A stretch of DNA of 64,000 bases from contig CBFHKX010000001.1 of assembly GCA_965656535.1 (NCBI GenBank), positions 1 to 64,000 on the forward strand, given 5' to 3'. The position numbers and the translations under genes are program-made. Origin of the DNA: Lishizhenia sp965656535. Its GTDB lineage: Bacteria; Bacteroidota; Bacteroidia; Flavobacteriales_D; Crocinitomicaceae. Below, one piece after another: positions 10,001 to 16,315 of this stretch; position 1 is the first letter of the stretch, and every line of letters starts with the position of its first letter. The notes beneath the pieces were generated by a model that worked only from the letters and a program-made list of their open reading frames with translations, was not told the DNA's origin and did no database searches.

Positions 10001-11143
10001 GGTGTTATTGATAAATCAGATATTATAAACTGTGAAAAAGAAATTCGATTTGATTTTAGAGCTGGCAGAATGTTTAGGTCTGATGTTCAAGGTTTATCTC
10101 GTGAAGAGGTGATGATGATGGATATTTTGGCTAATAATGACTGGAAAAGAGGAACTTATTTCTCTTCTGCTGGAGGCTCTGATGTAGCTAAAGCTCTTTA
10201 TGCAAAAAACAGAATCGTTTCTGTTGGATTAGTAAGTGTACTTTCTCCACTTAAATTAGAAGTTTCTTCGGATAGAGCAAGAACCGAAACCTTCAAAAAT
10301 ATGACAGAAGTATATGGTTACGGAAACTTACAAGATGGAGCATTAGCCGATTACTATGTACGCAGACATACAAGTCAATTTAGAAGCGGATTTAATGATT
10401 TAGCATATAGCTATTTAGCAAAAGCAGATAGAGATTTAAGTAGTAAAATCAGGCAAAATGAAATGATGCTCAGTCGACTAGAAAACGCTGAAGTAGAAAA
10501 TAAAGCACGTATTAAAGACTCATTAACCGCACAAAATAATAGTCTAAAGCAAGAAGTTACGAAATATAAAGACAGCGTAAGCCTAGTAATTAAAAAAGCA
10601 CTAACTGTCTTGCCTATCAGTTCTGTACTGGATATGGGAGAACCAAGAGAGGGTCAAGTTTTAGAGCTAAACGTAATGGAAAATGGAAGAGCAACTAAAA
10701 AACCAATTGGAAGAATAGCAGAAGATGGTTCTATTGCCAACTTTATTTTCATGCTTTACGAAGCCAATGATATCGAATTGGGCGAAAAGTTAGCAAGCGA
10801 ATATCTAGATCAACTAGAAACCTATTTGAGATATTATGAAAACTCGGATAAACGAATTGCTTACAGAAACCAGACCGACTTCTTTTCTTTTGCCAACAAC
10901 CTTTTAAATGTTATTGGTGTGGTTTATTCGTATGACGAGAGTAGACATATAGCCGTTAGAGCGATTGGTATGGAGCAGCGATTGAGTACCATTGTTGTAC
11001 CTGAAATAATTGCATCAATTGAAAATACTCAAAGCGCTAGTTCAAAAGAAAGAAACGAAGCAAGAAGAGAAGCTAAGGCTTTTGAAATGACGTACAAGGC
11101 CATTGAACAATTAAGACTTGGATATCCAGCATTAGAAGAATAA
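7028..11143 (+). CDS. DUF2723 family multi-pass membrane protein, putative GT-C glycosyltransferase (TMEM260-like)
   Basis: 1371 residues. The N-terminal half is polytopic, with a first helix at about 9-27. Next comes the family signature SLWDCGEYITAAYKLEVG (31-48) and GHPPGAPLF, the acidic loop expected of a GT-C transferase. More helices extend to about 330, and others lie near 560-620 and 650-720. The C-terminal half (about 730-1371) is soluble, probably periplasmic. DUF2723 is very common in Bacteroidota. The human homologue TMEM260 is a protein O-mannosyltransferase, so transfer of sugar from a lipid carrier to a protein or lipid is the likely role; the substrate is unknown. A polysaccharide deacetylase gene follows after 7 bases. 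The start at 7028 gives an uninterrupted first helix. Confidence 0.88.
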   Translation: MNYKKLNISLGWLAFLIATIVYFITIEDTVSLWDCGEYITAAYKLEVGHPPGAPLFMLFGRLFSFFADTADVALWINRMSALSSSFSILFMFWTITMLGKKIAFKPEPGQSRDDARKMSKGQMIAILGSGFVGAMAYTFTESFWFSAVEGEVYAMSSLFTAVIFWALLKWDEETTAIKHGELNGELRPMRWMIFIMFLFGLAIGVHLLGLLVLPCMAYVIMFNYKPKINTTQFFVTGIIGVVVLAFIQNGVIPGTIALASAMEVFFVNNLGTGFMVGATTFFILLIAVLSLGLIWTRKKGFKYANSAILGLIVLFIGYGSFATIVIRSNANTPLDENNPENLVTLHAYLKREQYGSWPISYGQYWNSKTNFEVDGNASKYKDRSPFYDRRYVVVSTGGSEVKSFKLEKDAKAFAQSNRAYTVTEKYFETNKNTRKNQVPTYAQNTFLPRMYWSNDANRIEGYKYWSGYDENRKVPKNMRGSDDRPLPTFGNNIQYMVDYQFGWMYWRYFMWNFAGRQNDIQGHGRSEFRGNYKSGFDFIDETRLGAMGENEFFASSNNPSNNSFYFIPLILGLIGLFFHFLKAPKDAFVVLLLFLFTGFAIVIYLNQKPYEPRERDYAYAASFYAFAIWIGLGVYGLFEAYRSFTTEDYKKLGTGALAVLGLSFIGYIFTQESAVLISGILIVVIACGSLLLMGVLKKAIRSKTTGASIATALGLIAPIILGVQGWDDHDRSERTSARDLAYNYLAGCAENSILYTNGDNDTFPLWYLQEVEGVKTDVRVANLSLMQTDWYTNQMKMKAYDSDPLPIKFTEEQILMGAGNTDYVVFGNYLDILARTNPESVNKIVKAKIENNQNAYNGALSNVRKGLASALQAMKAKDVKIAGVIPVLIEQLNQPISNGTVDDYNATVKVMDQVFKLVQNGQLEGNQQIYTSLNQARESWLTTWDFLPIDLAMEFVRDEANALDRQGGSKMRFFPSKGFILPVEAENAVASGVIDKSDIINCEKEIRFDFRAGRMFRSDVQGLSREEVMMMDILANNDWKRGTYFSSAGGSDVAKALYAKNRIVSVGLVSVLSPLKLEVSSDRARTETFKNMTEVYGYGNLQDGALADYYVRRHTSQFRSGFNDLAYSYLAKADRDLSSKIRQNEMMLSRLENAEVENKARIKDSLTAQNNSLKQEVTKYKDSVSLVIKKALTVLPISSVLDMGEPREGQVLELNVMENGRATKKPIGRIAEDGSIANFIFMLYEANDIELGEKLASEYLDQLETYLRYYENSDKRIAYRNQTDFFSFANNLLNVIGVVYSYDESRHIAVRAIGMEQRLSTIVVPEIIASIENTQSASSKERNEARREAKAFEMTYKAIEQLRLGYPALEE

Positions 11144-11150
11144 AAATAAC

Positions 11151-11762
11151 ATGTATTTATTTAAAACTCCACGCTTTCTTAAATGGGTTTACCCAGAAAG
11201 AACGTGGAGTTTTTCTGTAAAAGAACCGTTTGTATATTTGACTTTTGACGATGGACCTATACCAGAAGTAACTCCAAAAATTCTTGACTTTTTAAAAGAG
11301 AAACAAGCAAAAGCAACTTTTTTTTGCGTAGGAGAAAATGTCCTTAAATATCCAGAAATTTTTGAAAGAATTAAGCGAGAAGGACATGTTATTGGTAACC
11401 ATACACATTTTCATTCTCATGCCTTCAAAACAACTAAAGAAAACTATAGCAGGAGCTTGAAGCTTGGAAATGAAGCAACCTCTTCTACACTCTTTCGGCC
11501 ACCTTATGGACGATTATGGCCTAAAATGGGTAAAGAAATAGCAAAAACCAATAAAATAATCATGTGGACCTTTCTTACCTATGATTGGAACCATGCTGTT
11601 TCTATAAAAACAATTGAAAAAAAAATAAACCAAATAAAGGCGGGAGATATTATTGTACTCCACGACAACTTAAAATCTGCTCATCGCGTATTGCCAATAC
11701 TCGAAATGCTCTTTAGAGAAATGAAACAAAAACAACTAACCGCTAAAGGTATAGAAGCTTAA
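11151..11762 (+). CDS. polysaccharide deacetylase family protein (NodB domain)
   Basis: 203-residue single-domain carbohydrate esterase family 4 protein. Metal and catalytic motifs are intact: TFDDGP at 31-36 (Asp33, Asp34), the metal histidines His84 and His88 in HTHFH, RPPYG at 116-120 and LHDN at 170-173. It should remove N-acetyl groups from an amino-sugar polymer (peptidoglycan or a surface glycan) or act on a related glycoconjugate. There is no obvious signal peptide, so cytoplasmic or membrane-peripheral action is possible. It is co-transcribed with the DUF2723 glycosyltransferase 7 bases upstream, which suggests a shared glycan. It ends 5 bases from the convergent DUF2480 gene with no terminator between. 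Confidence 0.9.
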   Translation: MYLFKTPRFLKWVYPERTWSFSVKEPFVYLTFDDGPIPEVTPKILDFLKEKQAKATFFCVGENVLKYPEIFERIKREGHVIGNHTHFHSHAFKTTKENYSRSLKLGNEATSSTLFRPPYGRLWPKMGKEIAKTNKIIMWTFLTYDWNHAVSIKTIEKKINQIKAGDIIVLHDNLKSAHRVLPILEMLFREMKQKQLTAKGIEA

Positions 11763-11767
11763 TACTG

Positions 11768-12298
11768 CTATTTCACTTTTGGCTTTTTATAAATTGGCAC
11801 AGTTGAGCAAGGTTCTCCATACATTAAAGATTTTACCACAGGCTGCAGATAAGTAACTAAATAACTCATAGCAAAATTAGGAACTGCAATATCAGCGCAA
11901 CCTTTAACAATAATGCGTTCGCCTACAAACTCGTCTCTAGTCAACTTTTCAATCTCTAGTTTAATCAGTTCCTTAGCCAGCTCATTTTTGGTGCCAACTA
12001 AATGTTGTATATCTCTAGATTGTAAATAAGATACAACCAACATATACGCCCAAGTTGGCACAATTGCATCTGTTGAACATAAAACAGCAACGGCGTTATT
12101 TTTAAGACTCTCCCAGTGAAAGTCTTCTAGTGCAGCTCTAAATTCTTTTTCTTTCAAAATTAATTCTTGCCAAAGAAAATCTTTAATATCAAAAACAACA
12201 ATATCTGTCTTCGGTTTAAAGTTGGCTAAATCCAACGTTTTTAAACCACTATCTGCAACTTTATTTACAATTTTGTCCATAGCATCAATTAATTCCAT
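11768..12298 (-). CDS. DUF2480 family protein
   Basis: 176 residues from the ATG at 12298 (MELIDAMDKIVNKVADSG). The reading frame is open further upstream, but that extension would lie over the promoter element at 12314-12321, so I start at 12298. It matches the Bacteroidota-specific DUF2480 pattern (FDIKDFLWQELILKEKEFR, IVPTWAYMLV), a small soluble cytoplasmic protein often found near Fe-S assembly genes. Function unknown. Here it lies close to DUF59 and suf genes, consistent with that association. Its start codon is only 28 bases from the start of a divergent lipoprotein gene. Confidence 0.85.
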   Translation of the reverse strand: MELIDAMDKIVNKVADSGLKTLDLANFKPKTDIVVFDIKDFLWQELILKEKEFRAALEDFHWESLKNNAVAVLCSTDAIVPTWAYMLVVSYLQSRDIQHLVGTKNELAKELIKLEIEKLTRDEFVGERIIVKGCADIAVPNFAMSYLVTYLQPVVKSLMYGEPCSTVPIYKKPKVK

Positions 12299-12313
12299 AA
12301 TTTTAATCCTGAA

Positions 12314-12321
12314 CAAAATTA
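12314..12321 (-). promoter_or_regulatory. -7 element of the DUF2480 promoter
   Basis: Minus strand TAATTTTG, 15 bases before the ATG at 12298 and 6 bases from the divergent ATG at 12327. No convincing -33 element at the expected distance. Confidence 0.45.
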
Positions 12322-12326
12322 ACGAA

Positions 12327-12788
12327 ATGACACGCTTTACCCTATTAATTTTTATTTTAAGCATTGGTTTGTTACATTCTTGCAATTCGCCAGAAGATCA
12401 ACTCGTAGGAATTTGGGAGTATGATTCATATGAAATAGATCCGTCTGGAGTTGGAGCCCTATCTCAGTTTTTTCCTGAAAGTATGAAAAGTGAAGTAGAT
12501 AATTACATTGAAAAGCTAAGTAACTTTTCTAAGGGAAGTTATATTTTTAATGCTGACGGAACATATGAGTCTTCTTTCTCAGGTTTTGCCGAAGATTTAA
12601 CCTCCCAGTCAGGATATTTCTCAGTTTCGCCAGACAGTAAAAGTCTCACTTTGAAAGCCGGAAATCAGGAAAAACAATCAGAACTATTAGAACTGAGTTC
12701 TACACATTTTACACAAGTTTGGGAATTAAAAGAATATCAGCTTCCATTAAAAATTAATTTAAGATACAGAAAAGTAATTATGAATTAG
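12327..12788 (+). CDS. small lipoprotein, lipocalin-like, unknown function
   Basis: 153 residues from ATG 12327, where a lipoprotein signal (MTRFTLLIFILSIGLLHSC) ends in a lipobox cysteine (Cys19). An upstream in-frame start exists but would put about 35 extra residues before the signal peptide. The mature protein has the pattern of Bacteroidota lipocalin-like/DUF4923-type lipoproteins: LVGIWEYDSYEI, a Gly/Ser-rich middle, FNADGTYESSF, SPDSKSLTLKAG. Probably outer-membrane anchored. Divergent from DUF2480 with a 28-base gap. Confidence 0.75.
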   Translation: MTRFTLLIFILSIGLLHSCNSPEDQLVGIWEYDSYEIDPSGVGALSQFFPESMKSEVDNYIEKLSNFSKGSYIFNADGTYESSFSGFAEDLTSQSGYFSVSPDSKSLTLKAGNQEKQSELLELSSTHFTQVWELKEYQLPLKINLRYRKVIMN

Positions 12789-12796
12789 AAATAAAA

Positions 12797-12822
12797 AAAG
12801 GATGTTTATCAAAACATCCTTT
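12797..12822. terminator. bidirectional terminator between convergent genes
   Basis: Perfect 11-bp stem AAAGGATGTTT / AAACATCCTTT with a 4-base loop. The minus-strand T run (opposite A at 12793-12799) is strong and the plus-strand one weak. It separates the lipoprotein gene from DUF59. Confidence 0.75.
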
Positions 12823-12826
12823 CACC

Positions 12827-13138
12827 TTATAAAAATCCTAATTCTAACTTTGCTTCTTCGCTCATCATGTCTTTATCCCAAGGTGGATCAAAAACAATTT
12901 CCACTTTGCTGGACTTAACCTCTTCTATAGCTGCAACTTTATCTTCTACCTCTTTTGGCATAGACTCTGCAACCGGACAATTAGGAGAAGTTAAAGTCAT
13001 ATCAATGAAAACGTTATTCTCTTTGTCAATTTTAACTTCATATATTAAACCTAATTCATAGATATCCACAGGGATCTCTGGATCATGAATTGTTTTTAAA
13101 ACATCTACAATTGTGTTTTCTAGTTCCTTTTTTGTCAT
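12827..13138 (-). CDS. DUF59/MIP18 family Fe-S assembly protein (SufT/PaaD-like)
   Basis: 103 residues from ATG 13138 (MTKKELENTIV). An upstream TTG at 13159 is rejected because it lies inside the -7 promoter element. Family motifs: DPEIPVDIYELGLIY (19-33), TSPNCPVAESM with conserved Cys54, and DPPWDKDMM near 84-92. DUF59 proteins act late in Fe-S cluster maturation and in Bacteroidota are usually encoded with suf. Here the gene sits beside sufA but is transcribed away from it. Confidence 0.9.
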   Translation of the reverse strand: MTKKELENTIVDVLKTIHDPEIPVDIYELGLIYEVKIDKENNVFIDMTLTSPNCPVAESMPKEVEDKVAAIEEVKSSKVEIVFDPPWDKDMMSEEAKLELGFL

Positions 13139-13156
13139 AATGCGTTTAAAGTACCA

Positions 13157-13164
13157 CAAAATTA
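13157..13164 (-). promoter_or_regulatory. -7 element of the DUF59 promoter
   Basis: Minus strand TAATTTTG 18 bases before the ATG at 13138. The nearest upstream TTTG (13192-13189) is 24 bases away, slightly long. The element fixes the translation start at 13138. Confidence 0.5.
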
Positions 13165-13318
13165 ATTCATTTTTTATCGTATCCGGTACAAACAGTGTCT
13201 AATCTATTTCGTTTTTGCAAATTATTTTTACTAGACCAAAACAACTTAAAGAGAATGGAACTAAAATGCTATAAAATGTGTTCAAATTACAATTCACCGA
13301 AATAAACAAAAAAAACTA

Positions 13319-13349
13319 TTGGTTCAATACCACAAATTCGGTATTTTTG
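13319..13349 (+). promoter_or_regulatory. promoter of the suf operon
   Basis: TTG (13319-13321), 20 bases, TATTTTTG (13342-13349). Expected transcription start near 13355, leaving a leader of about 60 bases before sufA. Confidence 0.6.
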
Positions 13350-13365
13350 CATTAAAAATTGGTTC

Positions 13366-13386
13366 TATTTAAATTTAATCTAAATA
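13366..13386. promoter_or_regulatory. palindromic candidate operator in the suf leader
   Basis: Left arm TATTTAAATT, one central T, right arm AATCTAAATA: 9 of 10 arm positions are complementary. It begins 17 bases after the -7 element, over the early transcribed region, where a bound repressor would block transcription. The shape is that of a site for a dimeric regulator such as a DtxR/IdeR- or Fur-type iron repressor; the regulator is not in this window. Confidence 0.45.
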
Positions 13387-13417
13387 AAGCCATTAAGAAA
13401 ATAAAAGAGTAATTAAC

Positions 13418-13741
13418 ATGATAACAGTAACAGAACAAGCCAAAAACCAAGCGCTTAAACTTATGGCTGAAGAAGGGCAAGACGGCTATTTTATCCGTGT
13501 TGGTGTTGAAGGTGGAGGATGCTCAGGGCTAATGTACCAACTGAAATTTGACAACAAGGAAGAAGAAGGAGATAAAACTTTTGAAGACAACGGTATTAAA
13601 GTGGTAGTTGATAAAAAAAGCTTTTTATATCTCGTGGGAACCATATTGGATTTTTCTGGCGGATTAAACGGCAAGGGATTTACGTTTACAAATCCTAATG
13701 CTGGTAGAACCTGCGGATGCGGAGAATCATTTTCATTGTAG
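13418..13741 (+). CDS. sufA: A-type Fe-S carrier protein (SufA/IscA/HesB family)
   Basis: 107 residues, the normal family length. The three cluster-ligand cysteines are present: Cys35 in GGGCSGLMYQ, and Cys99 and Cys101 in the C-terminal TCGCGESF. A-type carriers receive clusters from the SufBCD scaffold and pass them to apoproteins. First gene of sufA-B-C-D, transcribed from the promoter at 13319-13349; sufB follows after 187 bases. SufA versus ErpA cannot be told apart by sequence alone; the symbol is given on context. Confidence 0.92.
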   Translation: MITVTEQAKNQALKLMAEEGQDGYFIRVGVEGGGCSGLMYQLKFDNKEEEGDKTFEDNGIKVVVDKKSFLYLVGTILDFSGGLNGKGFTFTNPNAGRTCGCGESFSL

Positions 13742-13928
13742 GGCAATTGGTTTCAATTCTTAAAATGACGAAAATACAGCTAAACAAATAATAAGATTTG
13801 TTCAATACTTAAAGAAATCTGAAAATATAGGCAAGACGTTTTTTAAAACCTTTGCCGAAAATATTAAACTAGAAAAAGAGACAGAGAAATAATTTTCGAA
13901 ACTCTAATTTCAAATTTCAAATTATAAC

Positions 13929-15380
13929 ATGAGTTATACAGAAGAAGAATTAAAAGTAGACTTAGAAAACCAAGAATATAAATTCGGTTTTACTACGAAT
14001 ATTGAATCAGATAGAGCTCCAAAAGGGCTTAATGAAGATATAATTCGTTTTATTTCTGCTAAAAAAGAAGAGCCAGAATGGCTGCTGAAGTATAGACTAG
14101 ATGCTTTTAGAGCTTGGCAAAAGATGGTAGAACCTGAGTGGGCTCACATCCAATACGAAAAGCCAGATTTTCAAGACATCACCTATTACGCTGCGCCAAA
14201 ATCTAAAAAGAAATATGAATCTTGGGATGACGTTGAGCCTGAAATGAAAGAAACCATGAAAAAATTGGGGATTTCTATGGAAGAACAAAAACGTTTAACC
14301 GGCACAGAAACTGCTGTAGATTTTGTTATGGATTCTGTTTCCGTAGCAACTTCGTTTAAGAAAACATTGGCTGAGAAAGGAATTATCTTCTGCTCATTTT
14401 CAGAAGCAGTAGCCGAGTATCCAGAACTTGTACAAAAATATATGGGAACGGTAGTACCACCTTCTGATAACTTCTATGCAGCCTTAAACAGTGCCGTTTT
14501 TACAGATGGCTCTTTCTGCTACATACCTAAAGGAGTAAGATGCCCAATGGAACTATCTACCTACTTTAGAATTAATGAATCTGGAACAGGACAATTTGAA
14601 AGAACCTTGCTTGTTGCCGATGAAGGTGCTTATGTTTCTTACTTAGAAGGATGTACAGCACCGCAAAGAGATGAAAACCAACTGCATGCTGCGGTAGTAG
14701 AACTTGTTGCACTCGATAATGCAGAAATAAAATATTCTACGGTACAAAACTGGTATCCGGGCGACAAAGACGGAAAAGGTGGAATTTTCAATTTTGTAAC
14801 CAAAAGAGGAATCTGCCATACAGGTTCAAAAATATCTTGGACTCAGGTAGAAACTGGCTCCGCAATTACTTGGAAGTATCCATCTTGTATCTTAAAAGGT
14901 GACAACTCTACCGGAGAGTTTTACTCTGTAGCCGTTACAAATAATAGGCAAATGGCAGATACGGGGACGAAAATGATACACTTGGGTAAAAACACAAAGA
15001 GTACTATCATTTCAAAAGGAATTTCTGCCGGAAATTCGCATAACTCATACAGAGGATTAGTACAAATTCATAAAAATGCCGATAACGCTAGAAATTTTTC
15101 TCAATGTGATTCGCTTTTGATGACTGACACATCTGGTGCACATACTTTCCCGTATATAGAATGTAAAAACCCTTCTGCAAAAATTGAACACGAAGCAACC
15201 ACTTCTAAAATTGGAGAAGACCAAATTTTTTACTGCTTGCAAAGAGGAATTCCAGAAGAAAAAGCAATTAGCTTAATCGTAAATGGATATTGTAAAGAAG
15301 TTTTAAACCAACTTCCGATGGAATTTGCCGTTGAAGCACAAAAATTATTAGCCTTGTCTTTAGAAAATTCTGTAGGATAA
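13929..15380 (+). CDS. sufB: Fe-S cluster assembly scaffold SufB
   Basis: 483 residues, the standard SufB length. It shows the N-terminal YKFGFTTNIESDRAPKGL, the beta-helix core, GVRCPMELSTYFRIN, and the conserved C-terminal half with SKISWTQVETGSAITWKYP, KGISAGNSHNSYRG and IGEDQIFYCLQRGI. SufB forms the SufBC2D complex on which clusters are built from cysteine-derived sulfur delivered by SufS-SufE. Flanking gaps of 187 bases (to sufA) and 183 bases (to sufC) are unusually large for a suf operon. No terminator follows, so read-through to sufC is expected. Confidence 0.97.
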   Translation: MSYTEEELKVDLENQEYKFGFTTNIESDRAPKGLNEDIIRFISAKKEEPEWLLKYRLDAFRAWQKMVEPEWAHIQYEKPDFQDITYYAAPKSKKKYESWDDVEPEMKETMKKLGISMEEQKRLTGTETAVDFVMDSVSVATSFKKTLAEKGIIFCSFSEAVAEYPELVQKYMGTVVPPSDNFYAALNSAVFTDGSFCYIPKGVRCPMELSTYFRINESGTGQFERTLLVADEGAYVSYLEGCTAPQRDENQLHAAVVELVALDNAEIKYSTVQNWYPGDKDGKGGIFNFVTKRGICHTGSKISWTQVETGSAITWKYPSCILKGDNSTGEFYSVAVTNNRQMADTGTKMIHLGKNTKSTIISKGISAGNSHNSYRGLVQIHKNADNARNFSQCDSLLMTDTSGAHTFPYIECKNPSAKIEHEATTSKIGEDQIFYCLQRGIPEEKAISLIVNGYCKEVLNQLPMEFAVEAQKLLALSLENSVG

Positions 15381-15425
15381 ACAGCGTAAGTCAATAGACT
15401 TGTAGCTAAAAATTAATACTGTTAT

Positions 15426-15452
15426 TAATGAAAAGCAGACAACTTTTCATTA
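15426..15452 (+). repeat. hairpin in the sufB-sufC gap
   Basis: Perfect 10-bp inverted repeat TAATGAAAAG / CTTTTCATTA with a 7-base loop, starting 45 bases after the sufB stop. It has no T run, so it is more likely an mRNA processing or stability element than a terminator. Confidence 0.55.
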
Positions 15453-15517
15453 GCACAAACAAAAAGTGAAATAAGGAAAAAAAGATTAAGCATTCTATGC
15501 AATCTCTTTATCCTAAG

Positions 15518-15535
15518 TCCCTTTACCAAAAGGGA
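15518..15535 (+). repeat. second hairpin in the sufB-sufC gap, possible degenerate Bacteroidota palindromic element
   Basis: TCCCTTT / AAAGGGA with a 4-base loop, 28 bases before the sufC start. On the minus strand the hairpin is followed by ACTTAGGAT, resembling the hairpin-plus-G-rich layout of the element inside leuS at 44942-44969. Confidence 0.45.
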
Positions 15536-15563
15536 AAACATAAAATAAGAAACATAGTTAACG

Positions 15564-16310
15564 ATGTTAAAAATAGAAAATCTCCACGCAGAAGTGGAAA
15601 CGAAACAAATCCTTAAAGGATTGAATTTAGAAGTAAAAGCAGGAGAAATCCATGCGATTATGGGACCGAATGGAGCAGGTAAATCAACATTGGCTTCGGT
15701 ATTAGCAGGTAAAGACGGTTATGAAGTAACGGCAGGTTCTGTAGACTTTGACGGAAAAGACTTGCTTGAGCTAGAAACTGAAGAACGAGCAGGAGAAGGT
15801 TTATTTCTTGCTTTTCAATATCCGGTAGAGATACCAGGAGTTTCAAATGTTAACTTTCTTAGAACAGCAATTAACGAAATAAAAGAATACAGAGGTGAAG
15901 ATCCTGTTTCTGCTAAAGATTTCATGGGCATGGTTCGCGAGAAATCTAAGTTAGTTGAACTCGATTCTAAACTTGCTTCTAGATCTGTAAACGAAGGTTT
16001 TTCAGGTGGAGAAAAGAAAAGAAACGAGATATTCCAAATGGCAATGTTAGAGCCAAAATTAGCCGTTTTAGACGAAACAGACTCTGGTTTAGACATTGAT
16101 GCCTTAAGAATTGTTGCAGGTGGAGTTAATAAACTGAGAAATGAAAACAATGCGATTATTGTAATTACGCATTATCAAAGACTACTAGACTATATCGTTC
16201 CTGATTTTGTTCACGTTTTAGCAGACGGAAAAATTGTTAAAACTGGTCCTAAAGAATTAGCTTTAGAATTAGAAGAAAAAGGGTACGATTGGATCAACGA
16301 AAAAGCATAA
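15564..16310 (+). CDS. sufC: Fe-S assembly ATPase SufC
   Basis: 248-residue ABC-type ATPase. Walker A GPNGAGKST at 34-42, Q-loop in LAFQYPVEIPG, signature SGGEKKRNEIFQMA, Walker B LAVLDETDSGLDID, and H-loop VITHYQ. SufC drives conformational change in the SufBC2D scaffold during cluster assembly. It has no membrane partner, as expected. sufD follows 5 bases after the stop. Confidence 0.97.
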   Translation: MLKIENLHAEVETKQILKGLNLEVKAGEIHAIMGPNGAGKSTLASVLAGKDGYEVTAGSVDFDGKDLLELETEERAGEGLFLAFQYPVEIPGVSNVNFLRTAINEIKEYRGEDPVSAKDFMGMVREKSKLVELDSKLASRSVNEGFSGGEKKRNEIFQMAMLEPKLAVLDETDSGLDIDALRIVAGGVNKLRNENNAIIVITHYQRLLDYIVPDFVHVLADGKIVKTGPKELALELEEKGYDWINEKA

Positions 16311-16315
16311 TTCCT

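Noticed and set aside
12222..12326. Longer N-terminus for the lipoprotein gene at 12327
   Set aside because: It would place 35 residues before a perfect lipoprotein signal and overlap the DUF2480 start; the ATG at 12327 is better.
13139..13159. TTG start for DUF59 at 13159
   Set aside because: The TTG lies inside the TAATTTTG promoter element, upstream of the expected transcription start.
15428..15469. Tiny open frame of 13 codons in the sufB-sufC gap
   Set aside because: Its start lies in the hairpin stem, no ribosome binding site; not supported as a gene.
16289..16315. TTG start of sufD inside sufC
   Set aside because: ATG 16316, five bases after the sufC stop, gives the normal SufD N-terminus.
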